Notes: generated from the letters alone by a model not told the origin. 64,000 nt of DNA from Forficula auricularia (GCA_024734495.1 JALMQS010000890.1:930001-994000), one strand, 5' to 3'; shown: positions 42,230-54,439, counted from the first letter of the stretch. Translations and numbers: made by a program.

Positions 42230-42832
42230 TAGATCATATAAAAAGTCTCAGCGGTTTTTTGGTACATTTTTGAACAAACAATTTATTTATTGAAAATCAA
42301 TTTTAATCAAATACATATTGACCATTATTATCTATGAGCTTTTGCCATTTTTTGGGTAGCTTCATAATCCCATCGCTGTAGAACTTGTGGTTTATCGTCG
42401 AAAAACTTGGCCAAGTGATTTTCAGCGGCGAGGCGCTTCGGTCGGCCAATTTTTTACTATCAAGAGAGTTTTGCAGAGACCAAAACAAATGATAATCAAA
42501 CGGTGCAAGGTCCGGGCTATACGGTGGATGCATCAAAACTTCCCAACCAGCCACACTCATCTTTGATGACTCGGAACGAATTGAAGGAACTTGGTTGGGA
42601 AGTTTTGATGCATCCACCGTATAGCCCGGACCTTGCACCGTCTGACTACCATGTGTTTTTTCGACGATAAACCACAGAAGTTCTACACCGATGGAATTAT
42701 GAAGCTACCCAAAAATGGCAAAAGATCATACATAATAATGGTCAATATGTATTTGATTAAAATTGATTTTCAATAAAGAAATTGCTTTTTCAGGGATGTA
42801 CAAAAAAACCGCGGAGACTTTTTATATGAACT
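42230..42832. mobile_element. nested mariner foldback (two 3' ends head to head)
   Basis: 'tcatataaaaagtctcagcg' at the left and its inverse 'ccgcggagactttttatatga' at the right. Both halves carry the 3' end of the same mariner transposase gene, on opposite strands, meeting near 42570-42600. Confidence 0.85.
42303..42638 (-). pseudogene. mariner transposase C-terminal fragment
   Basis: 'WEVLMHPPYSPDLAPFDYHLF' contains the third catalytic Asp region of DD34D mariners (YSPDLAPxDYHLF). It ends 'KFYSDGIMKLPKKWQKLIDN', 'NGQYVFD', stop. The N-terminal DNA-binding domain and the first two Asp are absent. A broken plus-strand copy of the same segment is at 42597-42760. Confidence 0.88.
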
Positions 42833-43220
42833 ATTATTTTAATCTTTCTATCTAGCTATCGATGATGGTCAATAAAAATTATTCATTTTAATGATATTTC
42901 AAATGGAATTTAATCTTTTATTAAAACTTTATTTAAATGTAAAGTGATATTGAGAAAGTATGATAATTTGTAATTGTACTTATTTATTTTTTTTATAAAA
43001 TTCAAAAATTATCAACAATATTTATTGAATATGTTAGTTTAAGAGTTAAAATTATATGGTTATATTTGTAAAAATTTAAAAAATAATTTGCTATTTAATA
43101 AAATTTGGTGGCTCGATTTTTTTGCACCGCAATGTATATGGTTTGGCTGTATGTTAAGATTTAAAATCAATTCATTGCAAAATTTTCTAATTATAAAGAT
43201 CGATTTTTGGGGTGAAAAAA

Positions 43221-43378
43221 TCGAGGGGTGAACCGCGATTGGAATTAGGTGTACACCGTCTTTGGAATCACTTTGGAATTCATTAGATAATCTATTATCA
43301 TCTATTGTCTTCTACTTGGAAATGAAAGTGGAAGTGGAAGTAGGGGTACACGATTTTAGGTCGCGGTTCACCCCTCGA
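43221..43378. mobile_element. 158-bp MITE
   Basis: Inverted ends TCGAGGGGTGAACCGCGA and TCGCGGTTCACCCCTCGA, then 'gtgtacacc'/'ggggtacac'. A-runs on both sides may be the target. Confidence 0.85.
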
Positions 43379-44259
43379 AAAAAATTGTCCGCGTACTATG
43401 TATAATAGTCAGATGTGGTTGCAAGCCATGTGCCCGGATAGAATTGTTTGCCATTAAGATTCAAATTCCGAAGGTGCGAAACAAGACGTCTGACATAATC
43501 ATATAATCATTACAACTCGCATCTAGTAGTTGACCATCGTCTGTCTTGATTTTTTATAGTAATTTTAAAGTTACTAATATAGACATTTGTCTTTTATATT
43601 CATAACTTTAATATGGTACTTCGTTTAGAGAGAAAGTTTTTAAAAAACATACAGAAGCTCGAGGCAGGTAATTTGGTAAGAAAATTTTTCTGCCAGACTT
43701 GATAGCATGCCATTAAAATGTCTAAAGTTATCGCGAAAGTTTTTTTATTTCATATATGCTAGAATATCATCCTAAAGCAGTATTATCTGTCATGGTGAAA
43801 TTTATTTTCTTTTATATTGTTGAAGAAAATCAATCTTCAAAGCCCTGAAGATCTAATAAAAGACTAATGAAAATTGATAATACATACAAGTCTGGTGGCT
43901 GAGAGAAATGCTTTATCTAAACCTATGGGCAAAGAGCTCTTTTTCAGACAGAGTAATGCCTATTTGACCATTTTAAATAATGATGATGCCCAAATTTAGG
44001 CAGCATATTTAGATTAGCATATGAATAGCTAATGTGACCATCTTTGACTCCCCATTTGTAATAAAAAATCTATTTATTAAATGATAATTATATTATTAGA
44101 GAAATTTGTCAAATTTAAATATATTTTGTGTCAGGTCAATTACTTAGGGGTCATCGATCTTAGATAGATCCTTAATCTGCCATTATTTTTGTTAAAATTT
44201 GTATTCGCTTTTGAGACTTCACTATATTAAGTATAGAGGCTACTATAGTAAGACCCATG
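43379..44259. other. spacer, no gene seen
   Basis: Read in all frames without a convincing coding or structured element. Confidence 0.5.
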
Positions 44260-44640
44260 GGCGGATCCAGAAAAATTAAAAGGGGGGGGGGCAGTCCAAC
44301 TAACATATAATATTGCATGTTTTACAATTATATACTTGACTATGAAAAAAGAAAAATTTGTTTAATGTGAAACCTACCAAGTATTTTTTATCCAATAATT
44401 TTAAAAAATGTTTCACCAAGTACCAACACCAAATTCCTTAAAAACAAAAGAAAAATTTGTCTACATGTTTCGTGGGTTTTGCCACTTTGAAACCATTCTA
44501 TTCTCTGATAATTCAATCATGTCCACACTAACACATTGCCAAAATAAACAATTTTTCATCATATTAAATAAACTTTGTCATCACTTTATCTTCTGACGAT
44601 GAGTTAAGAACTCAAAATATATAGAGTAAATTAAAAAAAG
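44260..44640. mobile_element. MITE end and ribozyme-like relic
   Basis: 'gggcggatccaga' plus a G-run at 44260-44292 is a solo end of the element at 34815. At 44588-44625 CUGACGA, U, GAGUU/AACUC, then AAAAUAUAU is a decayed hammerhead-like motif. Confidence 0.45.
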
Positions 44641-44969
44641 TCTTTGTATTTTTATTTTTCTCCTTGTGAAACACCACCAACTCCAGCCTAATATAATTTA
44701 AAAAAAGAAAAAGATGAATGTATAATTTAAAATTAAATATAGACTAAAAGGTTTGTCGGAAGAGATGTGCGAGCCATCTCTTGAGACAATCTTTTTGTTA
44801 AAATTTTAAAATTTAGCATACCAATATCTATCAAAATCTGTCGACCTGTGTGGATCAATCAATTTATTCTCAAGGCGACATAAGAATACAGGAGTCATTC
44901 TTTTATAAAAAGTGTTTAATTTTTATGGAATTGGATTTGCCTATAAAGGTAGTTTCCTTTTATAATACA

Positions 44970-45847
44970 CAGAAACTTAACAATATACAAGAGCAAAAAT
45001 AAAATCGAATAACCAGATATCGGGATCTATTTCAATAACAAGTGGAGTGAGGCAGGGCGATTCGTTAAGTCCTTTACTCTTCAATCTCATTATGGATAAA
45101 ATTTTATCATATTTGACGACCCATCTTGGATACAAAATGGGAGAAAACTCCATACAGGCTGTGTGCTATGTTGATGACGTGGTTTTTGTGTCAGACAGCG
45201 AGCAAAATCTGCAAACTCTCTTATCAAAATTCGATCAAATGGCAGAAAGATTAAATATGGAAATATCCAGTGGAAAAACAAAATGTATTGTGATACCGAA
45301 AGAACAGCTTAAGTGTGAAGTCAAACTTAAAAATACAACAATAGATCAAGTTGAAAAATTTAAGTATTTGGGAGCCGAGATTTCGGCGCACAGAGATCTC
45401 AGCCAAGAGGTTAAAACCCAAGTAACAAAAGGAGCTAGGATAGCTGGATGTCTATATGGTTTGGTCTGGAAAAACAAATATATGTCAGCAAAAAGAAAAG
45501 TACGAATTTATAAGACCTGCCTACGTCCCGTGTTAATATATGCAGCAGAAACCAGAGCATCAACAATTACCACCCAAAAACTACTCCGAACAACAGAGAT
45601 GAGAATAATAAGGGCTATACATGGGAAAACATTAAGGGATAGAATCAGCAGCAAAGATCTAAGAGAACTAAGCGAAATCCAGGATATAGTGCAATGGATC
45701 GATGTGAGAAGGAGAGGATGGGGGGAACATGTGGAACGAATGACGGATGACCGCCTTGCAAAAATCGTGAAGGAAAATCGCCCACGTGGCACACGGAGCA
45801 GAGGACGGCCGAAAAAAAGATGGAAAGATGTCGCAGCAAGAAACTAA
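44970..45847 (+). pseudogene. RTE-like LINE, 3' half of reverse transcriptase
   Basis: 5'-truncated ORF, open to its stop: 'ISITSGVRQGDSLSPLLFNL' (motif B), 'VCYVDDVVFVSDSEQNL' (catalytic YVDD at 45168-45179), 'EKFKYLGAEISAHRDLSQEV', 'RIYKTCLRPVLIYAAETRAS', and the basic end 'RGRPKKRWKDVAARN'. The GTG/Val at 45047 is internal, not a start. Same group as the minus-strand pseudogene at 840-2128 but less damaged. A family C repeat begins 17 bases after the stop. Motifs A and the endonuclease are missing, so it is dead by truncation. Confidence 0.88.
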
Positions 45848-45864
45848 CGTCTTTATTCTTTTTT

Positions 45865-46565
45865 ACTTTACCATACAGGGTATGGTCAAGTATTATAATC
45901 GTGCATGAAAAAAGTGGGTTTTTTTCCTTCTTTTTTTCGAAATATCTCAAAAACGGCTTGAACTATTTTGATTAAAAAAATTGAGCAAAAACATGGCATT
46001 TCGCTCTACAAAAAAAGCCCTAATAAGTGAACATCGAAAAAATTATATTTTTCGAGATAATAATTGTTTTGTCAAAATGTCTGTTAGTCTGTGCGTTACC
46101 AAATATTTGTGGACGAGCTAGCTCAAAAACTAGTGTGAATATCGATACTAAATTTCACACGTAGTTTTGGTCCATTGAGATTAAGAGCTGATTAGATTTT
46201 GGTACATATCGGCCCAAAATTAAGGGGGTGGATGGGGGGTTAAAAAATAAAAATCTAGGCCATTTGAGCAAACTCAACCAAATTTTGTATACCTAATCAG
46301 TGGGACCCCAGAAGTCTAAAAATCCAAAAACTAACCGCCCAAAAAGGGGAAGGGTGGGGTGTAGGGTCAAAAATGAAAATATAGGCTCTTGTACCAAACT
46401 CAACCAAATTTTGTATACATAATCAGTGGGAGTCTAAAAATGCAAAAACTAATCCCCCTCCCCTACATGATTTTAAATAATTTTATTAAATATTAAATAT
46501 ATATGAGGGGCCAGGTTGTATGGTAAAGTCAAGTGGATGGCCATATCAGAACACGTCAGCTTATT
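45865..46565. mobile_element. repeat family C, inverted complete copy
   Basis: 'ttttactttaccatacaggg' at the left to 'agtcaagtggatggccatat' and 'gaacacgtcagcttatt' at the right; reverse of 33160-33872. Confidence 0.8.
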
Positions 46566-47040
46566 AGATGAAGAAGAAGAAGAAACTTAACTTGACCCTG
46601 TGTTTCAACTGGACTAAGACTTAAAGAAACATTGATTGTAAATAATAAACCAGGGATGGATTAACCAACCTCTCGACCCAAACTGCGTTCGAATCAACGT
46701 GGCCTTATTTAAAAAACTCATCGGAAACATTTGTAAATATCCCATCAAATATATATCATTAAATTATATATTAAAAAACTAATCTAACTGCTCAATCATT
46801 GCTTCACTAATTTAAAATAAACCTTCCATATTAAATTTAATATTAAGAACCTATAAAAGAAACACAGTCCACAACCAAGACGATTTCAGCTATTAAAAAG
46901 AAGAACTAGCAAAATAACAGAAAATAACAGTTTTATACATTGGTTCATCTTCACCAGATTACTAATTTAAACAATGAACAATTCCTTCTAACTGCTAATT
47001 GTATAAATTTTTTACAATGTTTGTTGATAATATAATTAAA
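46566..47040. other. AT-rich spacer
   Basis: No gene or repeat border seen; (GAA)n at 46571-46583. Confidence 0.5.
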
Positions 47041-47045
47041 AAAAA

Positions 47046-47944
47046 AAGGTGTAAGACAAGGATGTGTGCTGTCACCCATGATTTTCAACTTATACATAGA
47101 AGAAGCGATTAAAGAATTCAAAGACAATATTGATACAGGTATCGAAATCCAAGGTCAAAAGATCGCTATGTTAAGATTTGCCGATGACATTGCCCTTCTA
47201 GGAAGCAATAAAAAAGAATTAGAGGACGCCCTGAATGGAATTAACCAAATCCTAATAGAAGAAATCAAAATGAAAATAAACAAGAATAAAACCAAGGTCC
47301 TAGTATGTACAAAAAAAGAACAAACGAGACAGGAATGCATCAAAATTAACCAAGAAAACCTAGAAGGAGTTAAGGAATTCCGCTACCTAGGAAGTAAAAT
47401 AACATGGGATGGGAGGAGCGAAAACGAAATTAAATCGAGAATTGCCCAAGCAAAAATGGGGTTTAATTCAAAACAAAAACTACTATGCTCCTCCTCAATC
47501 AGTTTAGAAAACAGGAAGTTGCTATTGAAGACATATGTATGGAGCATAGCCATGTACGGGTGTGAAACCTGGACAATTAGAAAAGCGGAGAGAAAGAGAT
47601 TAGAGGCTTTCGAAATGTGGTGCTACAGAAGAATGATGAATATCAAATGGATGGATAAAATTACAAATGAAGAAGTTCTTGGAAGAATCGGAGAAAGAAG
47701 AACCTTGTGGAAGAGTCTGAAGAAGAGAAGAGGTCAGATGATGGGGCACACACTGAGACATGGGGGACTGCTTAGGGATATCTTGGAGGGGGAGGTGGGA
47801 AAGAAAAGGGGAAGGGGAAGACCCAGATTAGAATATTTCAACCAAATAATTGGGGATATGGGATGCCAGACATTTAGAGAGGTCAAACAGCTGGCGGGGG
47901 ACAGAGTCGAGTGGAGACGGATTGTTGCATCAAACCAGTCTTAG
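47046..47944 (+). pseudogene. LINE reverse transcriptase 3' half, second family
   Basis: 298 open codons from 'GVRQGCVLSPMIFNLYIEEA' (motif B) through 'LRFADDIALLGSNKKEL' (catalytic FADD, 47178-47189), 'FRYLGSKITWDGRSENEI', 'YGCETWTIRKAERKRLEAFE', 'WMDKITNEEVLGRIGE', 'MMGHTLRHGGLLRDILEGEV' to 'RIVASNQS' and TAG. The truncation point follows a run of A. The 3' tail 'atgatgatgatat' is a short simple repeat. It differs clearly from the RTE-like copies; several LINE groups share this C-terminus, so I leave the clade open. Confidence 0.88.
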
Positions 47945-47949
47945 GACTG

Positions 47950-48404
47950 TATACTCAATGATGATGATATTTTAATAAATATGTAGGATTTAGGGACTGT
48001 AAGAAAATGTGAAGCATTAAATCTTGAAAAACACGACTTTTATTTTTATTTTTAAAATTTAAATTTCGTAATATGTTCGCCCAATCAATATTTTAATTCC
48101 AAGAATTCCATTAAGTATACAAAATGTAGAACTCTTTCTAAAACATTTGATTGAATTGTTGATTTAATTTAAATTGAAGTGCGGAAACGCCATTAATATG
48201 AAAATAATCGCCATCCCCTGGATTCGCGGCTGCTAATACCTATGTACATATTTTATATGTTATATATAATTTGGTTTTTGATAATACATAACAACTCTGT
48301 CTACCCTAAATGTATTGAGTTTGCAAATATTGTAAGAACTAATTTTTTTATAATTTATTATGTTTTTGTATTTATATTCATACATTTTATGCTCAATACA
48401 GCTC
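47950..48404. other. spacer, no gene seen
   Basis: AT-rich. A small GC-richer stretch near 48180-48240 has no frame or structure I can name. Confidence 0.5.
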
Positions 48405-48550
48405 ATTAGAACTGAAGAGAGCATTATCTAATTAAAGTCGAAACTATTTTCTATAATTGGAAGTTTTTTATTCGACAGAGGCTTCCTTTACTGGCTGAAT
48501 TCCTCTCTGTTTTAATTTATAAATTTTTGGACACCTATCTCTCCTTCTAA
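48405..48550. mobile_element. decayed hammerhead half
   Basis: 'ctcattagaactgaagagag' ... 'agtcgaaactattttctata': CUGAAGA, GAGC..., GUC, GAAAC, but stem II and cleavage site are lost. Mirror of 34420-34560. Confidence 0.55.
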
Positions 48551-49298
48551 TAAAAGACCTAAAACTTATAACCATGACAAATAATACTGCTTTAGGATGA
48601 TATTCTAGCATATATAATAGTGGTGTTGTGTTAATAATTCCATAAATTAAATGCTAATTTAGAATTTCCATGGAATATACATATTTACTATTTAAAAAAC
48701 ATGGTCACTTTGATATAATAGCTCCCTAGTTAATTTCATACAACGCTTTTAGATTAAGTAATTAAACGCCGAGTTGAAATCTCAACTAAATTTACCTGTA
48801 AAAGTCGATAGTTATATAGAGTAGGTATACACTCTGATATGGTAAATTGGAAGTGTCAAGCAGAAGGATTCATTGGATTGGATATCCATTAATTTAATTT
48901 GGTGGTTGACCGTGTCATAATCACTCTCGAGGTCTGCACACTATTGATTGGATTACGGAGAACCTGGAAAATTAATTTCAGTCAAGTTAAGAAATTTAAA
49001 CTAACATAGAGATGAGCAGTGAGCTCTCTATCAATTTGATCAAGAATATCTAATATCAAGCAACATTACTATATACAAAGTTATCAATTATAATGTTCTC
49101 GAATAGTTATAATTATATTATATTATCATATACCTACCTAATAATAATACCTAAGGCAGTTTGTAATTCTAGTAAATTTTGATATTCTCACTACACACTT
49201 GATCTGGTGTATTAACTTTATAACAATAATAATAATGATAATGGCCAGCCCGTTTTTATTAAGATAATGGCGATGATCCCAAATGAAAAATTAAAGAA
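48551..49298. other. spacer, no gene seen
   Basis: AT-rich sequence; a weak splice-like segment at 48896-48973 (minus) was considered and set aside. Confidence 0.45.
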
Positions 49299-50003
49299 TT
49301 AAAGTAGTTGTTTTGCGACAATACTAGCAAAAGGTTAATGCTAGAGTATATAGAACAGACAACAAGGATTCAAAATTCATAAGCCCAAAACCTTTTGCTG
49401 TTTATGTACCACTACTAGCCAATCCCGTGCCCGTTTGATAAATCTGGCAACATTGCCCGAGCTTGAATATTTTTATCATAGAAATGACAGATAAAATACA
49501 TTATAAAGGTCGATTTATAAAAGAAAAAGTTCTTAATAAGCGATTGAAAGCTGTTGTGACAATGACTGAACCAAAAAAACGCCAAAAAAGTACTAAAGTT
49601 AACACACTTTTTAGGTTAAATACATGCGTTGTTGCCAGCTTGTTTTTAGTGTAAATTTTTCATTATTTATTCATTATTATCTCAGAAACTGTGTTATAAC
49701 TAGGAATTAAAATTTTCTTAAAAAATCTATTGGTTATTGTTTAATGTTGGTTTAGTTTTTTATAGCACTGGTAAGAAGAGTTTCTTAATTATAATTAAAT
49801 ATGTATGTAAACTTTTCGATATCCCGTATAGTGCAATGTATAAGAGTCTGTAAAACTCTACCTTTGGAATTTAATATCTCCGGAACTATATTGTTCATAA
49901 ATTTATTTTTGCCACCAATCGATGCATAAGTATTTAAATAATAATCTGTATAAATTTCTAAAAAATCCTAAGAAAACCCATTATGGTGAAACAACTACCT
50001 TAA
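49299..50003. mobile_element. TTAA-type element, copy 2 (inverted)
   Basis: TTAA at 49299-49302 and 50000-50003, inner ends AGTAGTTGTTTTGCG and GAAACAACTACC. It is the reverse of 23635-25429 without the nested hAT, including 'gccagatttatcaaac'-type and 'cattgaaagc'-type interior phrases. The 63-codon frame at 49463-49654 is part of this repeat. Confidence 0.85.
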
Positions 50004-50531
50004 GAGATTTTAAGAGAGACAGTAGTATTTATGAGAGAGAAAATCGAATGGGACCAAATGGACATAAAAATATTAACGGTTAAAATATAATTTGAGATCC
50101 ATTGAGAATTTAATAGTACATTAAGCCAAAAAGTTGCTACAAAAACTAGTAAAAGCCAAGACTCACTTTCATATAGGGTGGTCCATCGGGTAAGGCGGAT
50201 TTAAATTCGTTGAGAATGAGTCTAACCAAGCTGTAACTGTAAATGGAATTCAAAATCGGCCCTGATATTCCAGAACTAGTATATTCGGATGAGTTTTTCC
50301 TCATTAAACATGTAGGTACCAATGGTGTGCGGTGACTTTTCAATCATGGGATGCTGTCCAAAAAATAATCTTTCATTTTTTTTTAATTTTATTTTATTCT
50401 TCGCTCTTTTTAGCAAAATGAGATTTTTTAAATTGATTTTAAAGAGAAAGCGGATAGTCTATCTTCACTTCAGCTTCTTCTGGTGATGTTTTAATTCTTT
50501 TTATACTTGACAAAAGAGAGAAGGTCTAATG
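50004..50531. other. spacer with an unexplained minus-strand frame
   Basis: A 65-codon minus-strand frame (50146-50343; HRTPLVPTCLMRKNSSEYTS) continues without repeats I can match. Composition is less AT-rich than the surroundings. I do not recognise it and do not call it a gene. Confidence 0.3.
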
Positions 50532-51181
50532 AAGTGGTTCCCAACTTGGGGGAGATCGCCTCCAAGTGGGCGATTTGGGTTATCAGAGGGGCAATAAATA
50601 AGTGGGGGCGATTTGGGGGCGATGAGTATTCAAAGGGGGAAATTTAGTTCTGTTGTCCAGCTCCTCACAAAACAAAGAAATAAGTTGGACATTTGCCTCA
50701 AAGGAGACTTGGGCCTGAACTTGACGAACATAAAGCCGGATATTCAAGGATTAACTGAAATTCACCAAGCACAAGGCAGCCATTGAAAACGTAAAATAAA
50801 ACAATAACAAAGTAACTGTCAAATTTCTTAATTTTTCCAGTTCAAAATTTAAAAATGAAAACATGTACTCCTGTTTTTTAAATGAACGTCAATGATCTTA
50901 GTTAATTATTTCACTTCTTTGTTCTTAAAAAAAAATACTCTAAAAAATGTACATTTTAATTTTTTTTTCTATTTTATTTAAGAGTGACCAGATAAAACTG
51001 CTTTGGTTGTTTTTATATACGGTAATAAAATTGTTTAAAATAATAAAACTGCTTTATTATTTACACTTTACTTCAAATTAAAATTAGTCATACAATGAAA
51101 ATGAAAAGGGGGGGATCCCCTATCGATAGGGGTTAGTCAACCTCCAGAATGGGTGATGGGCCACAAAAGGTCCAACCACTA
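50532..51181. mobile_element. non-autonomous hAT, 8-bp target duplication
   Basis: 'gtctaatg' at 50524-50531 and 51182-51189. Ends AAGTGGTTCCCAAC and AACCACTA (worn CAGTGGTT type). Inside the left end 'gtgggcgatttgggttatca'. Another copy's left end lies at 62528-62700. Confidence 0.85.
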
Positions 51182-51204
51182 GTCTAATGCAAATTAAGTG
51201 TTAA

Positions 51205-51492
51205 ATTGAAATTTTTTTTGCCGAGTTTAGCAGAATTTTTATATATTGAAGGAGACAATAAAAGAGTGTTTCTCTATTACAATGGATTCACAGGAATTAA
51301 TTTATGAAATAAAATTTATAATTCCAGCAGAAGACACACTCTTTTATTGTCTCCTTCAAATTAAGTGTATTAAAGCAAATATCTTTTCAAAACATCTTTT
51401 AGTTAAAGGAGACATTAAAAGAGTGTGTCTTCTGCTGGAATTTTTTTTAAATTTATTTATTACGAGACTATAGTTTTGAGGGCTAGTTCACT
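51205..51492. mobile_element. rearranged hammerhead-unit remnant
   Basis: 'tgccgagtttagcagaattt' then 'gaaggagacaataaaagagt' as in the 355-bp units. The first motif is deleted between 'agtgt' and 'tctctattac'. A second, minus-strand motif at about 51467-51484 is only half present (gactatagttttga). Confidence 0.75.
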
Positions 51493-52641
51493 TTTTCCAC
51501 CTCATAAAATCAAAGAATTCTCCACAAGAAAGCTCAAGGGATTAAAATAGGAAATCTGGAATATTTTTTTTCATATTATTTATAAAAAGTTCCGTAAATT
51601 TTCAATTTTCAATATCTCGAAACAGATTTTAGTTGTATAGTATTTATTGAAAGATTTTGTAAAATTTTAGAAATTTTCAAATATAACACGGTATGAAAAT
51701 ACTCTTGATTTTGAAATTTAGGGGATGCGCCGAATCCACAGCATCCATGGACCGCATGCCACTGGAAGGTACAATCTAGGAGGTTTCATTGTAAACTTAT
51801 CTTTCGATAAGCATGGCCCCGAATGAAATTTCGGCCCCTGGGTCCAAAATCTGAAGTGGTCCCCTTATTATTTTTTTCACATCTCCCCTTATAGCCCTCC
51901 GATCCTCCCACTCAGGATCCGGTTGAGTGGCTCAGAGTGTGGCCACAGCAGAACGGTGTTAAACCTTAGTATGCTGCGACCAAGAATAAAATAATAATAA
52001 TAACAAAAAAAAGGGAATACCGCATGTCGTCCAAACAATAAAAATAAATAAATAAATACACTGGGAAGAATGAAATAAATATGTGTTTTTTTTTATGAAG
52101 TGGAAAAAGTTGGTAACCTATGCATTTTTTTCTAACATACCCCCTTAAAAAAACATATCAGATCTGGGCCCGACACTCACAGGTGCACTTGGAGCCCCCC
52201 TTGGGGGCCCTATGTCGATAAGTCTCGAAAAATATCCCCAATTCTTATCATTGAAAAGAATAAAAATAAAGTTAATTTAATTTTTTGCCACCAATATCTT
52301 TCGCTTCCGAATAGCTTGTATGATTTATAGTGAAATTGATCCTTTTTATTAGAAATTCTTTAGATAGTTGAAATCCACTAAATAAATATTTTATGGTTTT
52401 TCTTAAACCCGTGGTTATCACCTCTTTAGAGAATGATTTAATACACTGGTAACATCACGAGATGATGAATAGTTAAATTTTAATCATTTCCTTTAGAACA
52501 AGTACAAAGTTACTGTCTATTTTTTCGGGGAATAAATTCTTCTCTCTTAAACAGTTCAAAGTTAATATTAATGGCCTGGAAAGTGAGATAGATAGATATA
52601 CCCGTTGGCTTTTAGCTCTATAAAATACAAATTGAATTTAC
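51493..52641. other. mixed repeat remnants, no gene seen
   Basis: GC-richer piece at 51720-51985 ending in an (AAT)n-like tail and A-rich 'aataaataaataca' at 52050 looks like the 3' end of a SINE/LINE that I cannot name. The remainder is AT-rich. Confidence 0.4.
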
Positions 52642-52829
52642 CAGAGGAAAATATGGTGATCGCTTTTCGCGTCGATGTTTTTTATGAAGGCTTCTTCTCT
52701 AATCGAAAGAAGGATTCCATCCATGCTGTCGGCCTTTTTCACTTGATTTGGCCAATTTGATCAGAGAGTGGCGTTTGCTGATGCTTTTACTCCACTCGAC
52801 CGAAACACTTAAATTTCAGTCAATGTTAT
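52642..52829 (-). CDS. candidate 5' coding exon of an unidentified gene
   Basis: Minus strand: acceptor 'gttgtttttttttgcag', 188-base exon, donor GTAAAT after CTCTG. An ATG at 52724 opens MDGILLSIREEAFIKNIDAK then SDHHIFL and runs to the donor, leaving two bases of a codon. A stop lies 5' of the ATG in the same frame, so this would be the first coding exon. Sequence is less AT-rich than the flanks. No family recognised. The phase does not join directly to 36615-36737 without an intermediate exon. Confidence 0.4.
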
Positions 52830-53047
52830 CTGCAAAAAAAAACAACAAATTAAGTTTTAAATTAATCAATCCCTATCTTAATTTATTTTTTCTTTATCAA
52901 AGGGTTGCATAGTGGATCTTTATGGGATGAAGTAGGTATTGTTTTTGGTCAGTCGCCAAGGGACAACTTCAAAGGTTTATTTATTTTACAATGAATATAA
53001 ACATAGGACCTGGGGTACCACCTAGTGTTGTACAACTAGTTACTAAA

Positions 53048-54309
53048 GGGTGTTTTTTTTAGAGGCGGAGAACTTTAAGGTAGTTCTTTCACAAATGCAA
53101 AAATTCAAGAAGTCTTCGAAACTTAGAATATAGGTCATTAAAAGCGTAATAAACACACTATTAAAATTTGAAGACGATTTACCATAGCAAACATGAAATA
53201 ATTGAAATTAAAAATGAAATTTTTTACATATGGTAGATTGGAAAAGGGTGGGAAAATGATCATTATTTTATTTTTTTTCATTGAAGGACTTTCACCATTT
53301 TGATGAAAAACTAATATTTGTTAAAATAATATATTCGGAGTAAATTAAAAAAAAAAAAATTGAAATTATTTAAGTACATCGTAGTTTTGATTAAAAAAAA
53401 AAAAACATTTTTGGAGGATTATTTTTAGTGGAGGGGATATAAGATCAATCGCTTGTAAACGATCCATTCATAAAGAGAATATAGTAGTGTGAGAAGTAGA
53501 GTCACGTTAAAAAACATAACCTAAAATTTTAGCTCCGTTACGAGGGTAAAACTTTTTGTGTGGATTGAAATTAAACACAGAAAAATGTTTTTAATATCCA
53601 TGAAATTGGCTTTATTTGACAGATAGTTTTATGGTATTAATATTTGAATATGATAATGCGTCGAATGTTGGCTTCCAAATGCTCAATTGTTTCTGGTTTA
53701 TCGACATAGACATGCGACTTTACATATCCCAGAGAAAATAATCTAATGGCGTCAAATCGCAGGAATGAGTAGGCCAGTTAACAGGTCTTTTTCGTGAAAT
53801 TAATGTTTCTTTCAATAAATTAATTGTATCGTGTCCTGCTGAAACCACATGTCTGCAACATTAATGCCTTCCATTTCAGCCACAAAAAAGTTAATAATCA
53901 TGTCTCTGAACAACCCCCGTTGTCTGTAATGTTCTGACCATCATAATTTTTGAAGATATACCTATGGACCAATGATTCCACCGGGCCATAAAGCGCACCA
54001 AACGGTGACTTTTCTTGGATGTAATGGTGTTTCGACAATGGCTTGTGGATTATCATCGCTCCAAATGCGGCAATTCTGATTATTGACATAGCCATTTAAG
54101 CCAACACTAGACGCAGCCTGATTTACTGCGAAGAGTGTGTGAAAATTTGACCTCCAGATTAGGTCATGTACGCACCAACCGCGGCCTGAAATCATATTCA
54201 AATATTAATGTCATAAAATTATCTGACAAATAAAGCCAATTTCATATATATTTAAAACATTTTTCTGTGTTTTATTTAAATTTAAAGTTCTCCGCCTCTA
54301 AAAAACACC
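53048..54309. mobile_element. Tc1/mariner element, decayed
   Basis: Inverted ends 'gggtgttttttttagaggcg'/'gagaacttt' (53048) and their reverse 'aaagttctccgcctctaaaa' to 54309, with TA adjoining on the right. Carries a broken transposase on the minus strand. Confidence 0.82.
53640..54201 (-). pseudogene. Tc1/mariner transposase pseudogene
   Basis: From 54201 down: 'WSDDNPQAIVETPLHPRKVT', 'VWCALWPGGIIGP' (the Trp-rich strand before the second Asp), a frameshift, 'YIFKNYDGQNITDNGG', a deletion, 'MWFQQDTIQ' (second catalytic Asp), stops, 'DLTPLDYFLW' (third Asp region) and 'GYVKSHVYVDKPETIEHLEA'. The N-terminal helix-turn-helix and first Asp are mostly gone. Not functional. Confidence 0.85.
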
Positions 54310-54439
54310 ATAAGTTGAAAAACTTGAAAAAGAGTTTATCCAGATAAAAAATTTAGAAAGCGAAAATATGTAGTAGAGAAAGATTAAAAGCCATAAAGGA
54401 AATAAGAGTAAGGAATATCAGTTATTGGGATCCATAAAG

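Larger units (their letters stand above)
42025..43134. mobile_element. Tc1/mariner-type element with TA duplication
   Basis: Inverted ends CACTGCGGTG...AAATCGAGCCA (42025) and TGGCTCGATTTTTTTGCACC...CAATG (ending 43134), each next to TA. No transposase of its own; a second mariner (42230-42832) is nested inside. Confidence 0.85.

Noticed and set aside
45508..45950. Two long minus-strand frames (94 and 101 codons)
   Set aside because: Antisense to the LINE RT at 44970-45847 and the family C repeat.
48896..48973. Candidate minus-strand exon after 'aaattaattttccag' (25 codons, VLRNPINSVQTSRVIMTRST)
   Set aside because: Short, no polyadenylation signal close by and no other support; kept out of the feature list.
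50146..50343. 65-codon minus-strand frame, looked at as a possible viral or host remnant
   Set aside because: No motif I can name and no partner frame; could be chance.
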